Notes under the pieces: model-generated | Told to the model about the DNA's origin: nothing | The model's database searches: none | The model's input: only the letters and a program-made list of their open reading frames with translations | Position numbers and translations under genes: made by a program | Shown: one piece after another, positions 41,925 to 50,008 of the stretch | How positions within the stretch are numbered: position 1 is the first letter of the stretch | Layout of the letters: the number at the start of each line of letters is the position of its first letter | Source of the DNA: Oscillospiraceae bacterium | Lineage (GTDB): Bacteria; Bacillota; Clostridia; Oscillospirales; CAG-382 | NCBI GenBank assembly: GCA_015063785.1 | Contig: SVTM01000012.1 | Span: 1-60,608, forward strand | Length of the DNA stretch: 60,608 nucleotides | Reading direction: 5' to 3'

Positions 41925-42845
41925 TCAGTTTTTTATTCCCTGGTATGAATTTCGTCTCAAAAGTTCCTTGTCAACGCCGTTTATGACGTCAAATTTTTTG
42001 ATGCTCCATAAGGGAGCGATAAGGCTGTCACGTGCGCCGTCGCCCGTGATGCGCTGGATGACGATATCGGGATGGATGATCTCGAGCTCGTCGCAGACAA
42101 GATGCACGTATTCGTCCTTTTCAAAAACCTTTATCTTCCCGTCATAGTACATTTTTGCGCAGTCGGTGTCCTTTAAGATATGCAGCATGTGCAGTTTTAT
42201 CGAATGGGGCATCATGTCGGAAACGGTGCGCACGCTTTCGAGCATCATGTCGCGGTCCTCGCCCGGAAGTCCGTTGATGAGGTGGACGCAGACGTTGATG
42301 TTGCGCTCTTTAAGTTTTGCAAAGCACTCGCAAAATTCCGCAAAGGTTGTGCCGCGGCGGATAAGATCTCCGGTTTTGTCAAACACGCTCTGCAGTCCCA
42401 GCTCGACCGAAAGATACGTCCTTTGCGATATTTCGTGAAGATACGAGAGAGCTTCTTCCGATATGCAGTCGGGACGGGTGGCGATGCTGATGCCGACGAT
42501 ATCATCGATGGCAAGCGCCTGCTCATAGACCTCGCGAAGTTTTGATATGGGGGCATAGGTGTTTGTGCCTGCCTGAAAATAGGGCATAAATTTTGCGTCT
42601 TTCCACTTTTTTGCCATTTGTGCGGAAATTTCGTCAAACTGCTCGCGGATGCTTTTTTTGCAGTTGCCTGCAAAATCTCCGCTTGCCATGGGCGAGCAAT
42701 ATATACATCCGCCAACCCCTTTTGTGCCGTCACGGTTGGGACAGGAAAAACCTGCGTTAAGGCTGACCTTTGCCACCTTGCAGCCAAATCTTTTTTTTAG
42801 ATAGCCGTCGAGGGTGTTGTATCGTTTGTTGTTTTCGTATATCAT
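41925..42845 (-). CDS. Radical SAM protein, YhcC/TIGR01212 family
   Basis: A 306-residue protein. ATG 42845 (MIYENNKRYNTLDGYLKKRFG) matches the family start; AAGGAAA lies upstream. The wide-spaced iron-sulfur motif C-x11-C-x2-C is seen in FSCPNRDGTKGVGGCIYC, followed by FMPYFQAGTNTYAPI and SVELGLQS. The family is uncharacterised, with proposed RNA or tRNA-linked roles. It begins two bases after the rsmI stop. Confidence 0.92.
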   Translation of the reverse strand: MIYENNKRYNTLDGYLKKRFGCKVAKVSLNAGFSCPNRDGTKGVGGCIYCSPMASGDFAGNCKKSIREQFDEISAQMAKKWKDAKFMPYFQAGTNTYAPISKLREVYEQALAIDDIVGISIATRPDCISEEALSYLHEISQRTYLSVELGLQSVFDKTGDLIRRGTTFAEFCECFAKLKERNINVCVHLINGLPGEDRDMMLESVRTVSDMMPHSIKLHMLHILKDTDCAKMYYDGKIKVFEKDEYVHLVCDELEIIHPDIVIQRITGDGARDSLIAPLWSIKKFDVINGVDKELLRRNSYQGIKN

Positions 42846-42846
42846 G

Positions 42847-43680
42847 TCAGAGCATTTCCTTGTAAATGCTGTTTTTGGCAACTCCGCGGTCTTTTGCACA
42901 CGCCTTTATGGCGTCCATTTTTGAAAGACCTTTGTCGATATAAAAATCCACGTGCTCTTTAACCGAAAGCTTTTGCCAGAAAACTTCTTCGGTCTCTGCT
43001 TTCCCGCCCAGAACAAGAACGTATTCGCCGCGCGGATCTTTTTCTTCGTATGTTTTTATAGCTTCCGAAAGGGTGGTGATGACAAATTCTTCGTTTATCT
43101 TGGTAAGCTCGCGGCAAAGGCAGAGCTTTCTGTCACCGAGGGCAGAAAAAAGATCGGCAAGAGTTTTTTTGAGTCTGTGGGGGGCTTCGTAGAAAATGAC
43201 GGTGCGTCGCTCGTTTACAAGGCTTGTCAGCACTTCTTCCTTTTCGCTGTCCTGGGGCAAAAAGCCTTCGAAGACAAACCTTCTGCTGTCGAATCCCGTG
43301 GCGCAAAGAGCGCATATGGCGGCGCAGGCACCCGGAACGGGAATGACCTTTATACCGCTTTGCCGCGCGCTTTCGCAAAGCTCGGTGCCGGGATCGGAGA
43401 TGGCGGGAGTTCCGGCGTCTGTAACAAGGGCACAGCTTTTTCCCGAAAGAAGATCGGAGATTATCCGTTCGCCTGCTGCTTTTTTGTTGTGTTCAAAATA
43501 GTTTACTATGGATTTTTTTATATCAAATCTTGATAACAAAAGCCCCGACACACGAGTGTCTTCGGCGGCGATAAAATCCACCTCGGCAAGCACTTTTTTT
43601 GCACGCTCGGTTATGTCCGAAAGGTTGCCGATGGGGGTGGCGACCACGTAAAGGGCACCTTTTTCTATCTCATTTGCCAA
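42847..43680 (-). CDS. rsmI: 16S rRNA 2'-O-ribose methyltransferase (C1402)
   Basis: A 277-residue enzyme. Start is TTG 43680 (MANEIEKGALYVVATPIGN) with GGAGAG upstream; no in-frame ATG fits. RsmI signatures: VVATPIGNLSDIT, IAAEDTRVSGLLL, LVTDAGTPAISDPG, VPGACAAICAL and FYEAPHRLKKTL. It methylates C1402 of 16S rRNA from S-adenosylmethionine. Its start overlaps the end of the TrmN6-like gene by 11 bases. Confidence 0.95.
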   Translation of the reverse strand: MANEIEKGALYVVATPIGNLSDITERAKKVLAEVDFIAAEDTRVSGLLLSRFDIKKSIVNYFEHNKKAAGERIISDLLSGKSCALVTDAGTPAISDPGTELCESARQSGIKVIPVPGACAAICALCATGFDSRRFVFEGFLPQDSEKEEVLTSLVNERRTVIFYEAPHRLKKTLADLFSALGDRKLCLCRELTKINEEFVITTLSEAIKTYEEKDPRGEYVLVLGGKAETEEVFWQKLSVKEHVDFYIDKGLSKMDAIKACAKDRGVAKNSIYKEML

Positions 43681-44425
43681 AAGAAATCTCTCCTTCCTCG
43701 CATACGCGGCGCATTTTTTCGGTGTATTGTCCGTCGGAACCGTAGATTATAAAGGGTTCTGTGAGAACCAGCCCCTCCTTTGCCTGTTTTTTTGCTTCGC
43801 AGAGCACAAGGGGCGGTTCGCGGTCGATTTTTGAAAAGACGAAGGTCATTTTTTTGATCTCAAAATTGTTTTCCTTTGCCGCTGCAAAAAGCGACGAAAG
43901 CCTGTCGGGACGGTAGACGATAAAAAGGCTTGCCCCCGTGCCCAAAAGAAAATATGATGCGGCAAAAACATCGCTTATATTGCAAAGTATTTCGTGGCGT
44001 GCCACCGTTTTGTAATCGTCGGCGCACATTTTTCCGCTGGTTGCCGTCATGTACGGCGGATTGCAGATGACAAAATCAAACCGCTCGGACGAAAAAAGCG
44101 AGCGTGCGCTTTTTACGTCGCCGCAGGTCACCGAAAATCTTTCGGAAAGCGAGCTTTCGCGGGCACTCATGCTTGACAGCTCACAAGCTTTTTCGTTTAT
44201 TTCGAGTGCTGACATTGAAAGATGCGGAAATCTGTCGAGCAACGACAGAGATGCAAACGCCGTGCCCGAGCATAGCTCGATGCCGCGGCTTTGACTGTTT
44301 CTTTTCACCGCGCCCGATGCGTATGCCGCAAGAAGCACGGCGTCGGTGCCGTAAAAGAATACCCCTTTTTGCTGATAGACCGAAAGGGTGTCGGTCACTT
44401 TTTCAAGCTTTGGTTGTTCCTGCAA
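43670..44425 (-). CDS. TrmN6-like (YfiC) tRNA adenine methyltransferase
   Basis: A 251-residue Rossmann methyltransferase. Start TTG 44425 has GAGGA upstream; a nearby ATG is followed by a stop. QQKGVFFYGTDAVLLAAYA is the YfiC N-terminal motif, IELCSGTAFASLSLL the SAM-binding loop, and NPPYM the N6-adenine catalytic motif. It probably modifies A37 of tRNA1(Val), and in Firmicutes the gene is often linked to rsmI, as here. Heads the operon trmN6-rsmI-radical SAM-ADP-ribosylglycohydrolase. Confidence 0.9.
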   Translation of the reverse strand: MQEQPKLEKVTDTLSVYQQKGVFFYGTDAVLLAAYASGAVKRNSQSRGIELCSGTAFASLSLLDRFPHLSMSALEINEKACELSSMSARESSLSERFSVTCGDVKSARSLFSSERFDFVICNPPYMTATSGKMCADDYKTVARHEILCNISDVFAASYFLLGTGASLFIVYRPDRLSSLFAAAKENNFEIKKMTFVFSKIDREPPLVLCEAKKQAKEGLVLTEPFIIYGSDGQYTEKMRRVCEEGEISFGK

Positions 44426-44470
44426 TTTTGTGTCCTCACATGGTTTTACCGCAAGATGGCTTACGGTAAT

Positions 44471-44498
44471 ATTATAGGTCTTTTAAAAAAATAATCAA
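44471..44498 (-). promoter_or_regulatory. Promoter of the trmN6-rsmI operon
   Basis: Minus strand TTGATT (44493-44498), 16-base spacer, TATAAT (44471-44476). Confidence 0.65.
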
Positions 44499-44544
44499 TA
44501 TTGGATAATGTTGTAAATCGGGCAAAAAGGACAAAATCAAATAC

Positions 44545-45669
44545 TTATTCTGCTCCGATATCCCTGCCGCAAAGGGCGGCAAGGCCGTATTTCAGTGCAA
44601 GAAACGCCGTTTTTCTGATCTTTGGATCTTCCGATTCAAGCTTGTCCGCAAGGCTTCTGTAAAAAGCGCCGATAACCGTTTGGTCCTCGCGCAGTTTTTC
44701 GGCGTCAAAGAGGGGAAGGGTGTTGTCGCACAGCTCGATATAAGAGGGCATTTTCAAAACCTTTGCCACAGAGTCTGTATCGATGGAAATATCGGGAGAT
44801 ACCGCACCGTCAAGAATGATGCGAAGAGAGGTATCCTCGCCGTATTCCGCGCCCTTTTGCGCAATGATCGACAGAGCCTCGGAGGTGCTTTTTGCTCCTG
44901 TCAGGTCAACTTTCAGTATCTCAAAGCGGCGGTCGGAGCATTTGAATCTGCCAAGCTTTACGTCGGCCTTGCCGTTTTCTTTGGAGATGGCGCCGATTAT
45001 TGCCGATTTGTAGCCGCATTCGTCAAAGCTTCTGCCCACAGCACAGCCTGAATAGGCAAAATATGTGTCGCCGAGCTTTTCAAAATCGTCGCCTGTGTGC
45101 ACGTGACCGAGGGCAATATAATCAAGTCCGCTCTTTTCTATGTCGCTTTTCATAAGGACATTGCACGCCGACTGGGGCAGATTTACAAATCCGTGGGCAA
45201 GAAGAATGTTTATCTTGTTCTCGTCCTCGACGTGAAAGCCCGAGAAAATGCCGTCCTTAAGCTCTTTTGAGGTGTATGCGTGGCCATAGATGCGGGCGTT
45301 TTTTTCGGGAATGTCAAAATATGTCGGCTGCTCGCTTGTGAAAATATATGCATTTTCGGGCCACGAGAGAAGGGAATAGGGAGAATTTTCGCTGTAAGGG
45401 TCGTGGTTTCCGGGGATTATGAAAAATCTGCAGGTTGGAAAGGATTCTATCTCGCGAAGCACTGCCGTTGCCGTGTCTTTTGTCACAAAGCTTTCTTCGA
45501 AAAGGTCGCCCGAAATGAGAAAAACGTCTGCCTCCATGCGCTTTGCCGCATGGATCATCGAGCAGAAGGTGCTGCGAAGTCCCGTTCTGCGTTTTTCTGC
45601 CTCGACGGGATCGGAAAGCGAAAAGGGGGCGTCGAGATGAATGTCTGCCGTGTGAAATATCTTTAGCAT
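44545..45669 (-). CDS. SbcD/Mre11-like DNA repair nuclease (YhaO-type)
   Basis: A 374-residue metallophosphoesterase. Phosphoesterase motifs: FHTADIHLDAPF, ISGDLFEE, PGNHDPYS, LAHGF and ALGHVHTGDDF. AGAGGTAGAC precedes ATG 45669. Homologues (B. subtilis YhaO) pair with a large SMC-like ATPase (YhaN) encoded next door; no such gene is present here on either side. Function inferred: double-strand break end processing. Confidence 0.88.
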   Translation of the reverse strand: MLKIFHTADIHLDAPFSLSDPVEAEKRRTGLRSTFCSMIHAAKRMEADVFLISGDLFEESFVTKDTATAVLREIESFPTCRFFIIPGNHDPYSENSPYSLLSWPENAYIFTSEQPTYFDIPEKNARIYGHAYTSKELKDGIFSGFHVEDENKINILLAHGFVNLPQSACNVLMKSDIEKSGLDYIALGHVHTGDDFEKLGDTYFAYSGCAVGRSFDECGYKSAIIGAISKENGKADVKLGRFKCSDRRFEILKVDLTGAKSTSEALSIIAQKGAEYGEDTSLRIILDGAVSPDISIDTDSVAKVLKMPSYIELCDNTLPLFDAEKLREDQTVIGAFYRSLADKLESEDPKIRKTAFLALKYGLAALCGRDIGAE

Positions 45670-45702
45670 TTTGTCTACCTCTGATAATTATATATTGCTT
45701 TT

Positions 45703-45731
45703 ATTGTACCATATCCTCCGACAAAAATCAA
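45703..45731 (-). promoter_or_regulatory. Promoter of the SbcD-like gene
   Basis: Minus strand TTGATT (45726-45731), 17-base spacer, TACAAT (45703-45708). Confidence 0.65.
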
Positions 45732-45810
45732 CAAAAAGCGAAAATAAAGAAATTTTCACGGAACAAAAGCAAAATATCTTCGTCTAACAGGCAAAAGGAG
45801 GCAGAAACCT

Positions 45811-46749
45811 ATGAAAAAAATTACCATCATTTTAACATTTGTTCTTTGTCTTATCTTGCTTTGCGGATGCGAAGCGCAGAATGTCAAAAAAGGTGAGATC
45901 GTCACCTTTGGTCAGGACGAAAAGGGCGAGAATATGTTTTTTGAGCTTGCCTGCGAAAAGGAAAACGTGGGATTTCGCATAACCGACGACACCGAGCTTG
46001 TGGTTGCCGACGGCGAAATTTTTGATGCTCTCGGCATTTCCGAGGATGAATTTGACTTTGACTATCTTTCGTGCGACATGACAGTTTCGGTTTTGGCAGG
46101 CGATGCGGCAGAAAGTGCCGATGATATGGTGGACAAATGCGTTTCGGGCTGGTACTATGCCGAAAAGATCACCGTCGAGCACTTGAACGAAGAATATTTT
46201 GCCGTCGAGTATAAGCCCGTCATCTACCTTTACCCCGAAAAAGAAACACCTGTCAGCGTAAAGCTTGACTACAAAGGCAAGCTTACCTGCACCTATCCGA
46301 AATATTCCGACGGCTGGCTTGTTACGGCGCACCCCGACGGAACGATCGTTGACGGCGACGGAAAGGAATATAACTACCTCTATTGGGAGGGCGAAAGCGG
46401 CGTGGAATACGATTTTTCGCAGAGCTTTTGCATAAAAGGCGAGGACACGGCGGCTTTTCTTGAATATTCCCTTGCAAAGCTTGGTCTTACAAGACGCGAG
46501 GCAAACGAATTTATCGTTTTCTGGTTGCCGCAGATGGAGAAAAACCCCTACAATCTCATAGCTTTTCAAAACGAAGTCTACACCGAAAACGCGCCCCTTG
46601 AAATATCTCCCCGTCCCGACACGGTCATCCGCGTATTCATGGCGGTGAAGGCTTTGGATGAATACGTAAAGACCGAAGAACCGATACTTTCCTCTCCCGA
46701 AAGAAAAGGCTTTGTTGCGGTGGAATGGGGCGGAAGCATTGTCGGCTAA
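45811..46749 (+). CDS. Lipoprotein with KPVIYLYP domain
   Basis: A 312-residue lipoprotein: signal peptide with lipobox LLCGC (lipidated Cys at about 20). AGGAGG precedes ATG 45811. The second half begins KPVIYLYPEKETPVSVKL and contains DGWLVTAHPDGTI and YNYLYWEGE, a conserved, uncharacterised domain found in many Clostridia, followed by ANEFIVFWLPQMEKNPYN. No catalytic motif is recognised. Its stop overlaps the convergent spmB stop by four bases. Confidence 0.85.
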   Translation: MKKITIILTFVLCLILLCGCEAQNVKKGEIVTFGQDEKGENMFFELACEKENVGFRITDDTELVVADGEIFDALGISEDEFDFDYLSCDMTVSVLAGDAAESADDMVDKCVSGWYYAEKITVEHLNEEYFAVEYKPVIYLYPEKETPVSVKLDYKGKLTCTYPKYSDGWLVTAHPDGTIVDGDGKEYNYLYWEGESGVEYDFSQSFCIKGEDTAAFLEYSLAKLGLTRREANEFIVFWLPQMEKNPYNLIAFQNEVYTENAPLEISPRPDTVIRVFMAVKALDEYVKTEEPILSSPERKGFVAVEWGGSIVG

Positions 46750-47264
46750 AGCATCATTTTTGCAATAAAGCACGAAAAAACAAGACAAAAAATCATAACG
46801 GCAAACGAAACGGGCAGGGCATATCCTGTCCTTTTCGCTTTTATATGCGCAAAATACACCGAAAGGGTGTAAAGAATGGTGTCCGACGACCCCATCAGTA
46901 CCGACGCTGCAATACCTGCGGCACTGTCAGGCCCGTGGACAGAAAAAAGCTCTGTTATCGCGGCAGTGGCGCCGCTTCCTGAAATAGGTCGGATGGTCGC
47001 CACAGGCAAAAGCTCGGGCGGTATTCCAAGAGCTTTGCAGATGGGGGATGCGGCATGGCACAAAGCGGCCATTCCGCCGCTTGCCGAAAACATTTTTACC
47101 GCAACTATAAGAAGTATCAGGGTGGGCAGAAGGTCATAGGTCAGCTTTGCTCCCTCGCGGCATCCCGAAAGAAAAAGTGAAAGGGTGTCTTTTTTTGAAA
47201 AAAACATTATCACCGCACCGCACAAAAACACCGAGGGAAGAAAAAAGGCGGCAACGTACGTCAT
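46746..47264 (-). CDS. spmB: Spore maturation protein B
   Basis: A 172-residue membrane protein with nucleoside-recognition (Gate) helices. FLSGCREGAKLTYDLLPTLILLIVA and PLPEIG-type segment RPISGSGATAAITELF with SVLMGSSDTILYTLSVYF are SpmB hallmarks (quoted in part). AAGGAG precedes ATG 47264. Spm proteins help dehydrate the spore core. Its start overlaps the spmA stop by four bases. Confidence 0.93.
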   Translation of the reverse strand: MTYVAAFFLPSVFLCGAVIMFFSKKDTLSLFLSGCREGAKLTYDLLPTLILLIVAVKMFSASGGMAALCHAASPICKALGIPPELLPVATIRPISGSGATAAITELFSVHGPDSAAGIAASVLMGSSDTILYTLSVYFAHIKAKRTGYALPVSFAVMIFCLVFSCFIAKMML

Positions 47265-47845
47265 CTTTTTCTCCTTTTTCCGGTGTCAAAAAAGGCGCAT
47301 ATCCTGCACAGTGCCACGGCAAAGCAGACGGTGGCAAGAGAGCAGACGAGAATCGGCGCAATTATGGCATATGGCGACGAAGAGCCGGATGCCGAGCGAA
47401 GGGTGATAAGAGTTGTGGGGATAAGCTGTATCGGACAGGTGGCAAGCACCGAAAAGGTCATCATGTCGTGATAGCAGTTGCTATTCTGCGACAGCTTTTC
47501 CATGGCAGAAAGTCCCATGGGAAGAGCGGCGTTGCCAAGCCCCAAAAAGTTTGCTGCAAAATTTGCAGATATTTCGCCTGTGCCAATCCCTGCGCAAAAG
47601 GCGGCAGGGTAGATGCGGCAAAGGATCGGTCGCGAAATTCTTGATATCAGTTTTGTAACGCCTGCCCCGTCAAGAACATTTATTATCCCTTTCCACAGGC
47701 AGAGCATTCCGAGCATCGTTATCGAAACAGTCACGGCATCCGACGCACCGTTTATTATCGCATCTCCCAGCTGCGACATTCTGCCGCAAAGCAGGGCAAA
47801 GACAAAAGAAGAGCTGACGAGGACCGAAAAAACTTTTGTTAACAT
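47261..47845 (-). CDS. spmA: Spore maturation protein A
   Basis: A 194-residue membrane protein. ATG 47845 (MLTKVFSVLV) has AAAGGTC upstream; an earlier TTG in frame has none. GDAIINGASDAVTVSITMLG and CAGIGTGEISANFAANFLGLGNAALPMGL are SpmA hallmarks (quoted in part). Present with spmB as a translationally coupled pair, which supports an endospore-forming lineage. Divergent from an AbrB-type regulator. Confidence 0.93.
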   Translation of the reverse strand: MLTKVFSVLVSSSFVFALLCGRMSQLGDAIINGASDAVTVSITMLGMLCLWKGIINVLDGAGVTKLISRISRPILCRIYPAAFCAGIGTGEISANFAANFLGLGNAALPMGLSAMEKLSQNSNCYHDMMTFSVLATCPIQLIPTTLITLRSASGSSSPYAIIAPILVCSLATVCFAVALCRICAFFDTGKRRKR

Positions 47846-47911
47846 ACAGCGACCTTTCTTTGAAATTTTGACAAAAGTTGCCAAAAATGTGATTTTTCAG
47901 CATAAAAATTG

Positions 47912-47940
47912 TTGACATCGAGGGAAAAATGTTGTATAAT
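47912..47940 (+). promoter_or_regulatory. Consensus promoter of the AbrB-like gene
   Basis: TTGACA (47912-47917), 17-base spacer, TATAAT (47935-47940): perfect sigma-A consensus boxes. Confidence 0.85.
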
Positions 47941-47982
47941 GTAGGTGTGAAAAACGATATGAAATTAAAAAGGGGGATCACT

Positions 47983-48237
47983 ATGAAACCGTTGGGTATC
48001 GTGCGCACAGTTGACAGATTGGGAAGGATCGTGCTTCCTGCCGATCTTAGAAAGAGAATGGGCTATGGAGTGGACGAGCCCATTGAGATCTTTGTTGACG
48101 AAGACAAGGTCATTTTGAAAAAATACAATCCCACCTGCCTTTTCTGCGGCTCGAGCGAAAACACCGTTAAGTACAAGGACAAGCTCGTTTGCGCCGAATG
48201 TGCAAAAAAACTGACTGAGCTGTGCAACTATCTCTAA
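47983..48237 (+). CDS. AbrB/SpoVT-type transition regulator with zinc ribbon
   Basis: An 84-residue protein; ATG 47983 has GGGGGATC upstream. Residues 1-48 are the swapped-hairpin AbrB DNA-binding domain (GIVRTVDRLGRIVLPADLRK, IEIFVDEDKVILKKY). Residues 52-75 form a C-x2-C...C-x2-C ribbon (CLFCGSSENT, VCAEC). AbrB-type proteins repress stationary-phase and sporulation genes; the adjacent spm pair fits. A perfect consensus promoter suggests strong expression. Confidence 0.92.
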   Translation: MKPLGIVRTVDRLGRIVLPADLRKRMGYGVDEPIEIFVDEDKVILKKYNPTCLFCGSSENTVKYKDKLVCAECAKKLTELCNYL

Positions 48238-48267
48238 TATATTTTTTCGCAGGTCGGTTTATTACAG

Positions 48268-48301
48268 AAAAAAAGGTTCATCGTACGATGAACCTTTTTT
48301 G
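48268..48301. terminator. Bidirectional terminator, AbrB-like and serine hydrolase genes
   Basis: A perfect palindrome: AAAAAAGGTTCATCG (48269-48283), TA, CGATGAACCTTTTTT (48286-48300). Confidence 0.9.
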
Positions 48302-48306
48302 TTTTA

Positions 48307-49782
48307 TTATTCGCTCTTTCCCAGCGCTATGCCCTGATATTCGTCAAAGAAAGCTTCTGCCGTCTTTTCCATCTTCACGGTGACGCGTGTGTCCTTGAAA
48401 GAAAACACCATGTCGAGAATACCGAAATATTTGTCGATCGCCTGCACCTTGATATGGAACTTTTTTGCCTCCAAAAAGTTTGCCGAAACGGCACATTCGT
48501 ATTTGTTGCCGGGGCAGGGCTTGCCTGCCGTCATGTCCGAGTAGCCATCTTCGGGGAATTTTTGGAATTCGTTGTGTCCGTAACCGAATTTCAGCTGTTT
48601 GTCGCCCGTGGCGTTGGTGTAATAAAGAGTGCCGCCGCAATCGTCAAAGTCGATGCGGAATTTTTCTATCTTCATGGGGTTTTCGCAAAGGGTATATGTT
48701 TTTTCCGAGATCTCTTTGCCAAAAGAAGTGTCAAAAAGGGGCTTTGCAAAATTGAGCACTCTTGTGCTTTCGTGCTTGCAAAGGGCGTCAAATGCCGCCT
48801 TGTTTTCAGGCAAGGGCTTGTCCGACAGCTTTCTTATGATGTTGTTGTAAAGATCGTGGAAAATGAGGAAGCGCGAGTGGGGATTGCCCTGGTTGTCAGA
48901 GGTGATGACCATGATAAAATCGTGGGCTCTGTCGCAGATGGCAAGCTGATCGCCCATGCCGAGGAAACAGAAGCCGTCGTCATACGATTTCCAGATCTGA
49001 TATCCATATCCGAAGGTCTTGTAGGATACTGCACCATAATGATCGTTGGCAACCTGATATGCCGTTGCCTCCTTTACATAATCTGCGCTCATATACTGCT
49101 TGCCGTTCCAACTTCCGTTATTCATAACAAAGCGGGCAAAGAGAAGAAGATCATATGTGGTGCACATAACGCCCGAATCGGCAAACGAGTGTCCGCCGGG
49201 ACACTTGACACAGTAGGCATCGTCAGAAAAACCGATGTCCGAAAGAAAACGATCTTTCATATAATCAAGAAACGGCTTTCCCGTTATCCTCTCCACGATG
49301 GCGCCCAGCATATACGAAACGGGGCTGTCGTATTCCCAGATGGTTTGCGAGAAATATTTGTGTTTCTGATGGAAATAAAGCTTTAGTCTGTCGTCTGTGT
49401 TTGAATAGAACCAGTATCCGAGAGCTGTCTGGCAGGTGGACATGGTAAGGGTGTCACGGATGGTCATCTCGGCAAGCTCTGCGTCGCAGTTTTCGTCGGT
49501 GACGTACTCGGGGAAGTAGCTTACAAACTTGTCGTCAAGCGACATTTTTCCCTCGTCGACAAGAAGGCCTATTGCAATGCCTACAAAGCTTTTTGACACC
49601 GAATACATGCGGTGCTTGAAATTGCGGCAAAAGGGAGCGTAATGGGTTTCGGAAATGATATTGTTTCCGCGGGCAAGGATCAGCGAATGGGTGTTGAGGT
49701 TGTTTTCCTCGAGAGTTTTTATATAGTTGAGTATCGCTTCGGACGAAACGCCTGCCTGCTCGGGAGTGATTCTTTCAAACAT
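48307..49782 (-). CDS. Beta-lactamase-fold serine hydrolase
   Basis: A 491-residue protein. ATG 49782 (MFERITPEQAG) has AAGGAG upstream. The class C/esterase motif S-x-x-K is MYSVSKSFVG (Ser near 60); the second motif, usually Y-x-N, appears as YDS in WEYDSPVSYMLGAIVERITG; DYMKDRFLSDIGF is typical of the family. A C-terminal beta domain (about 370-491) follows. No signal peptide. Such proteins are peptidases or esterases more often than beta-lactamases. A degraded relative lies at the right end of the window, sharing VITSDNQG. Confidence 0.88.
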   Translation of the reverse strand: MFERITPEQAGVSSEAILNYIKTLEENNLNTHSLILARGNNIISETHYAPFCRNFKHRMYSVSKSFVGIAIGLLVDEGKMSLDDKFVSYFPEYVTDENCDAELAEMTIRDTLTMSTCQTALGYWFYSNTDDRLKLYFHQKHKYFSQTIWEYDSPVSYMLGAIVERITGKPFLDYMKDRFLSDIGFSDDAYCVKCPGGHSFADSGVMCTTYDLLLFARFVMNNGSWNGKQYMSADYVKEATAYQVANDHYGAVSYKTFGYGYQIWKSYDDGFCFLGMGDQLAICDRAHDFIMVITSDNQGNPHSRFLIFHDLYNNIIRKLSDKPLPENKAAFDALCKHESTRVLNFAKPLFDTSFGKEISEKTYTLCENPMKIEKFRIDFDDCGGTLYYTNATGDKQLKFGYGHNEFQKFPEDGYSDMTAGKPCPGNKYECAVSANFLEAKKFHIKVQAIDKYFGILDMVFSFKDTRVTVKMEKTAEAFFDEYQGIALGKSE

Positions 49783-49818
49783 ATATTTTTCTCCTTTGTA
49801 AAGAGGGTGTATGAGTTC

Positions 49819-49847
49819 AGTATAGTATATTTTTGCCGGTTTGTAAA
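49819..49847 (-). promoter_or_regulatory. Promoter of the serine hydrolase gene
   Basis: Minus strand TTTACA (49842-49847), 17-base spacer, TATACT (49819-49824). Confidence 0.65.
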
Positions 49848-49878
49848 GTTGCAAAAAGCGACTTTTTGGAAATTCAAA

Positions 49879-49892
49879 AGAACAAAAGTTCT
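49879..49892 (+). promoter_or_regulatory. LexA-like (SOS) box 1
   Basis: AGAACAAAAGTTCT: perfect GAAC-N4-GTTC inverted repeat, the core of the Firmicutes LexA operator. It lies just upstream of the -35 box of the peptidase-holin promoter. Confidence 0.6.
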
Positions 49893-49900
49893 AAAACGCC

Positions 49901-49929
49901 TTGACAAAAGAACAAATGTTTGATATAAT
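49901..49929 (+). promoter_or_regulatory. Consensus promoter of the peptidase-holin cassette
   Basis: TTGACA (49901-49906), 17-base spacer, TATAAT (49924-49929). Perfect consensus boxes imply strong activity unless repressed; the spacer is occupied by LexA-like box 2. Confidence 0.85.
49909..49922 (+). promoter_or_regulatory. LexA-like (SOS) box 2, within the promoter spacer
   Basis: AGAACAAATGTTTG: GAAC-N4-GTTT, fitting GAACRNRYGTTY. It fills the -35/-10 spacer and starts 30 bases after box 1, about three helical turns. Confidence 0.62.
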
Positions 49930-50008
49930 ATGTCCGACAGAATAAAAAAGGGAAAGCTCGGACGTTGCGGAGCATGCTTGCAGCGGAACTATTGCAAAGG
50001 AGGAAAAT

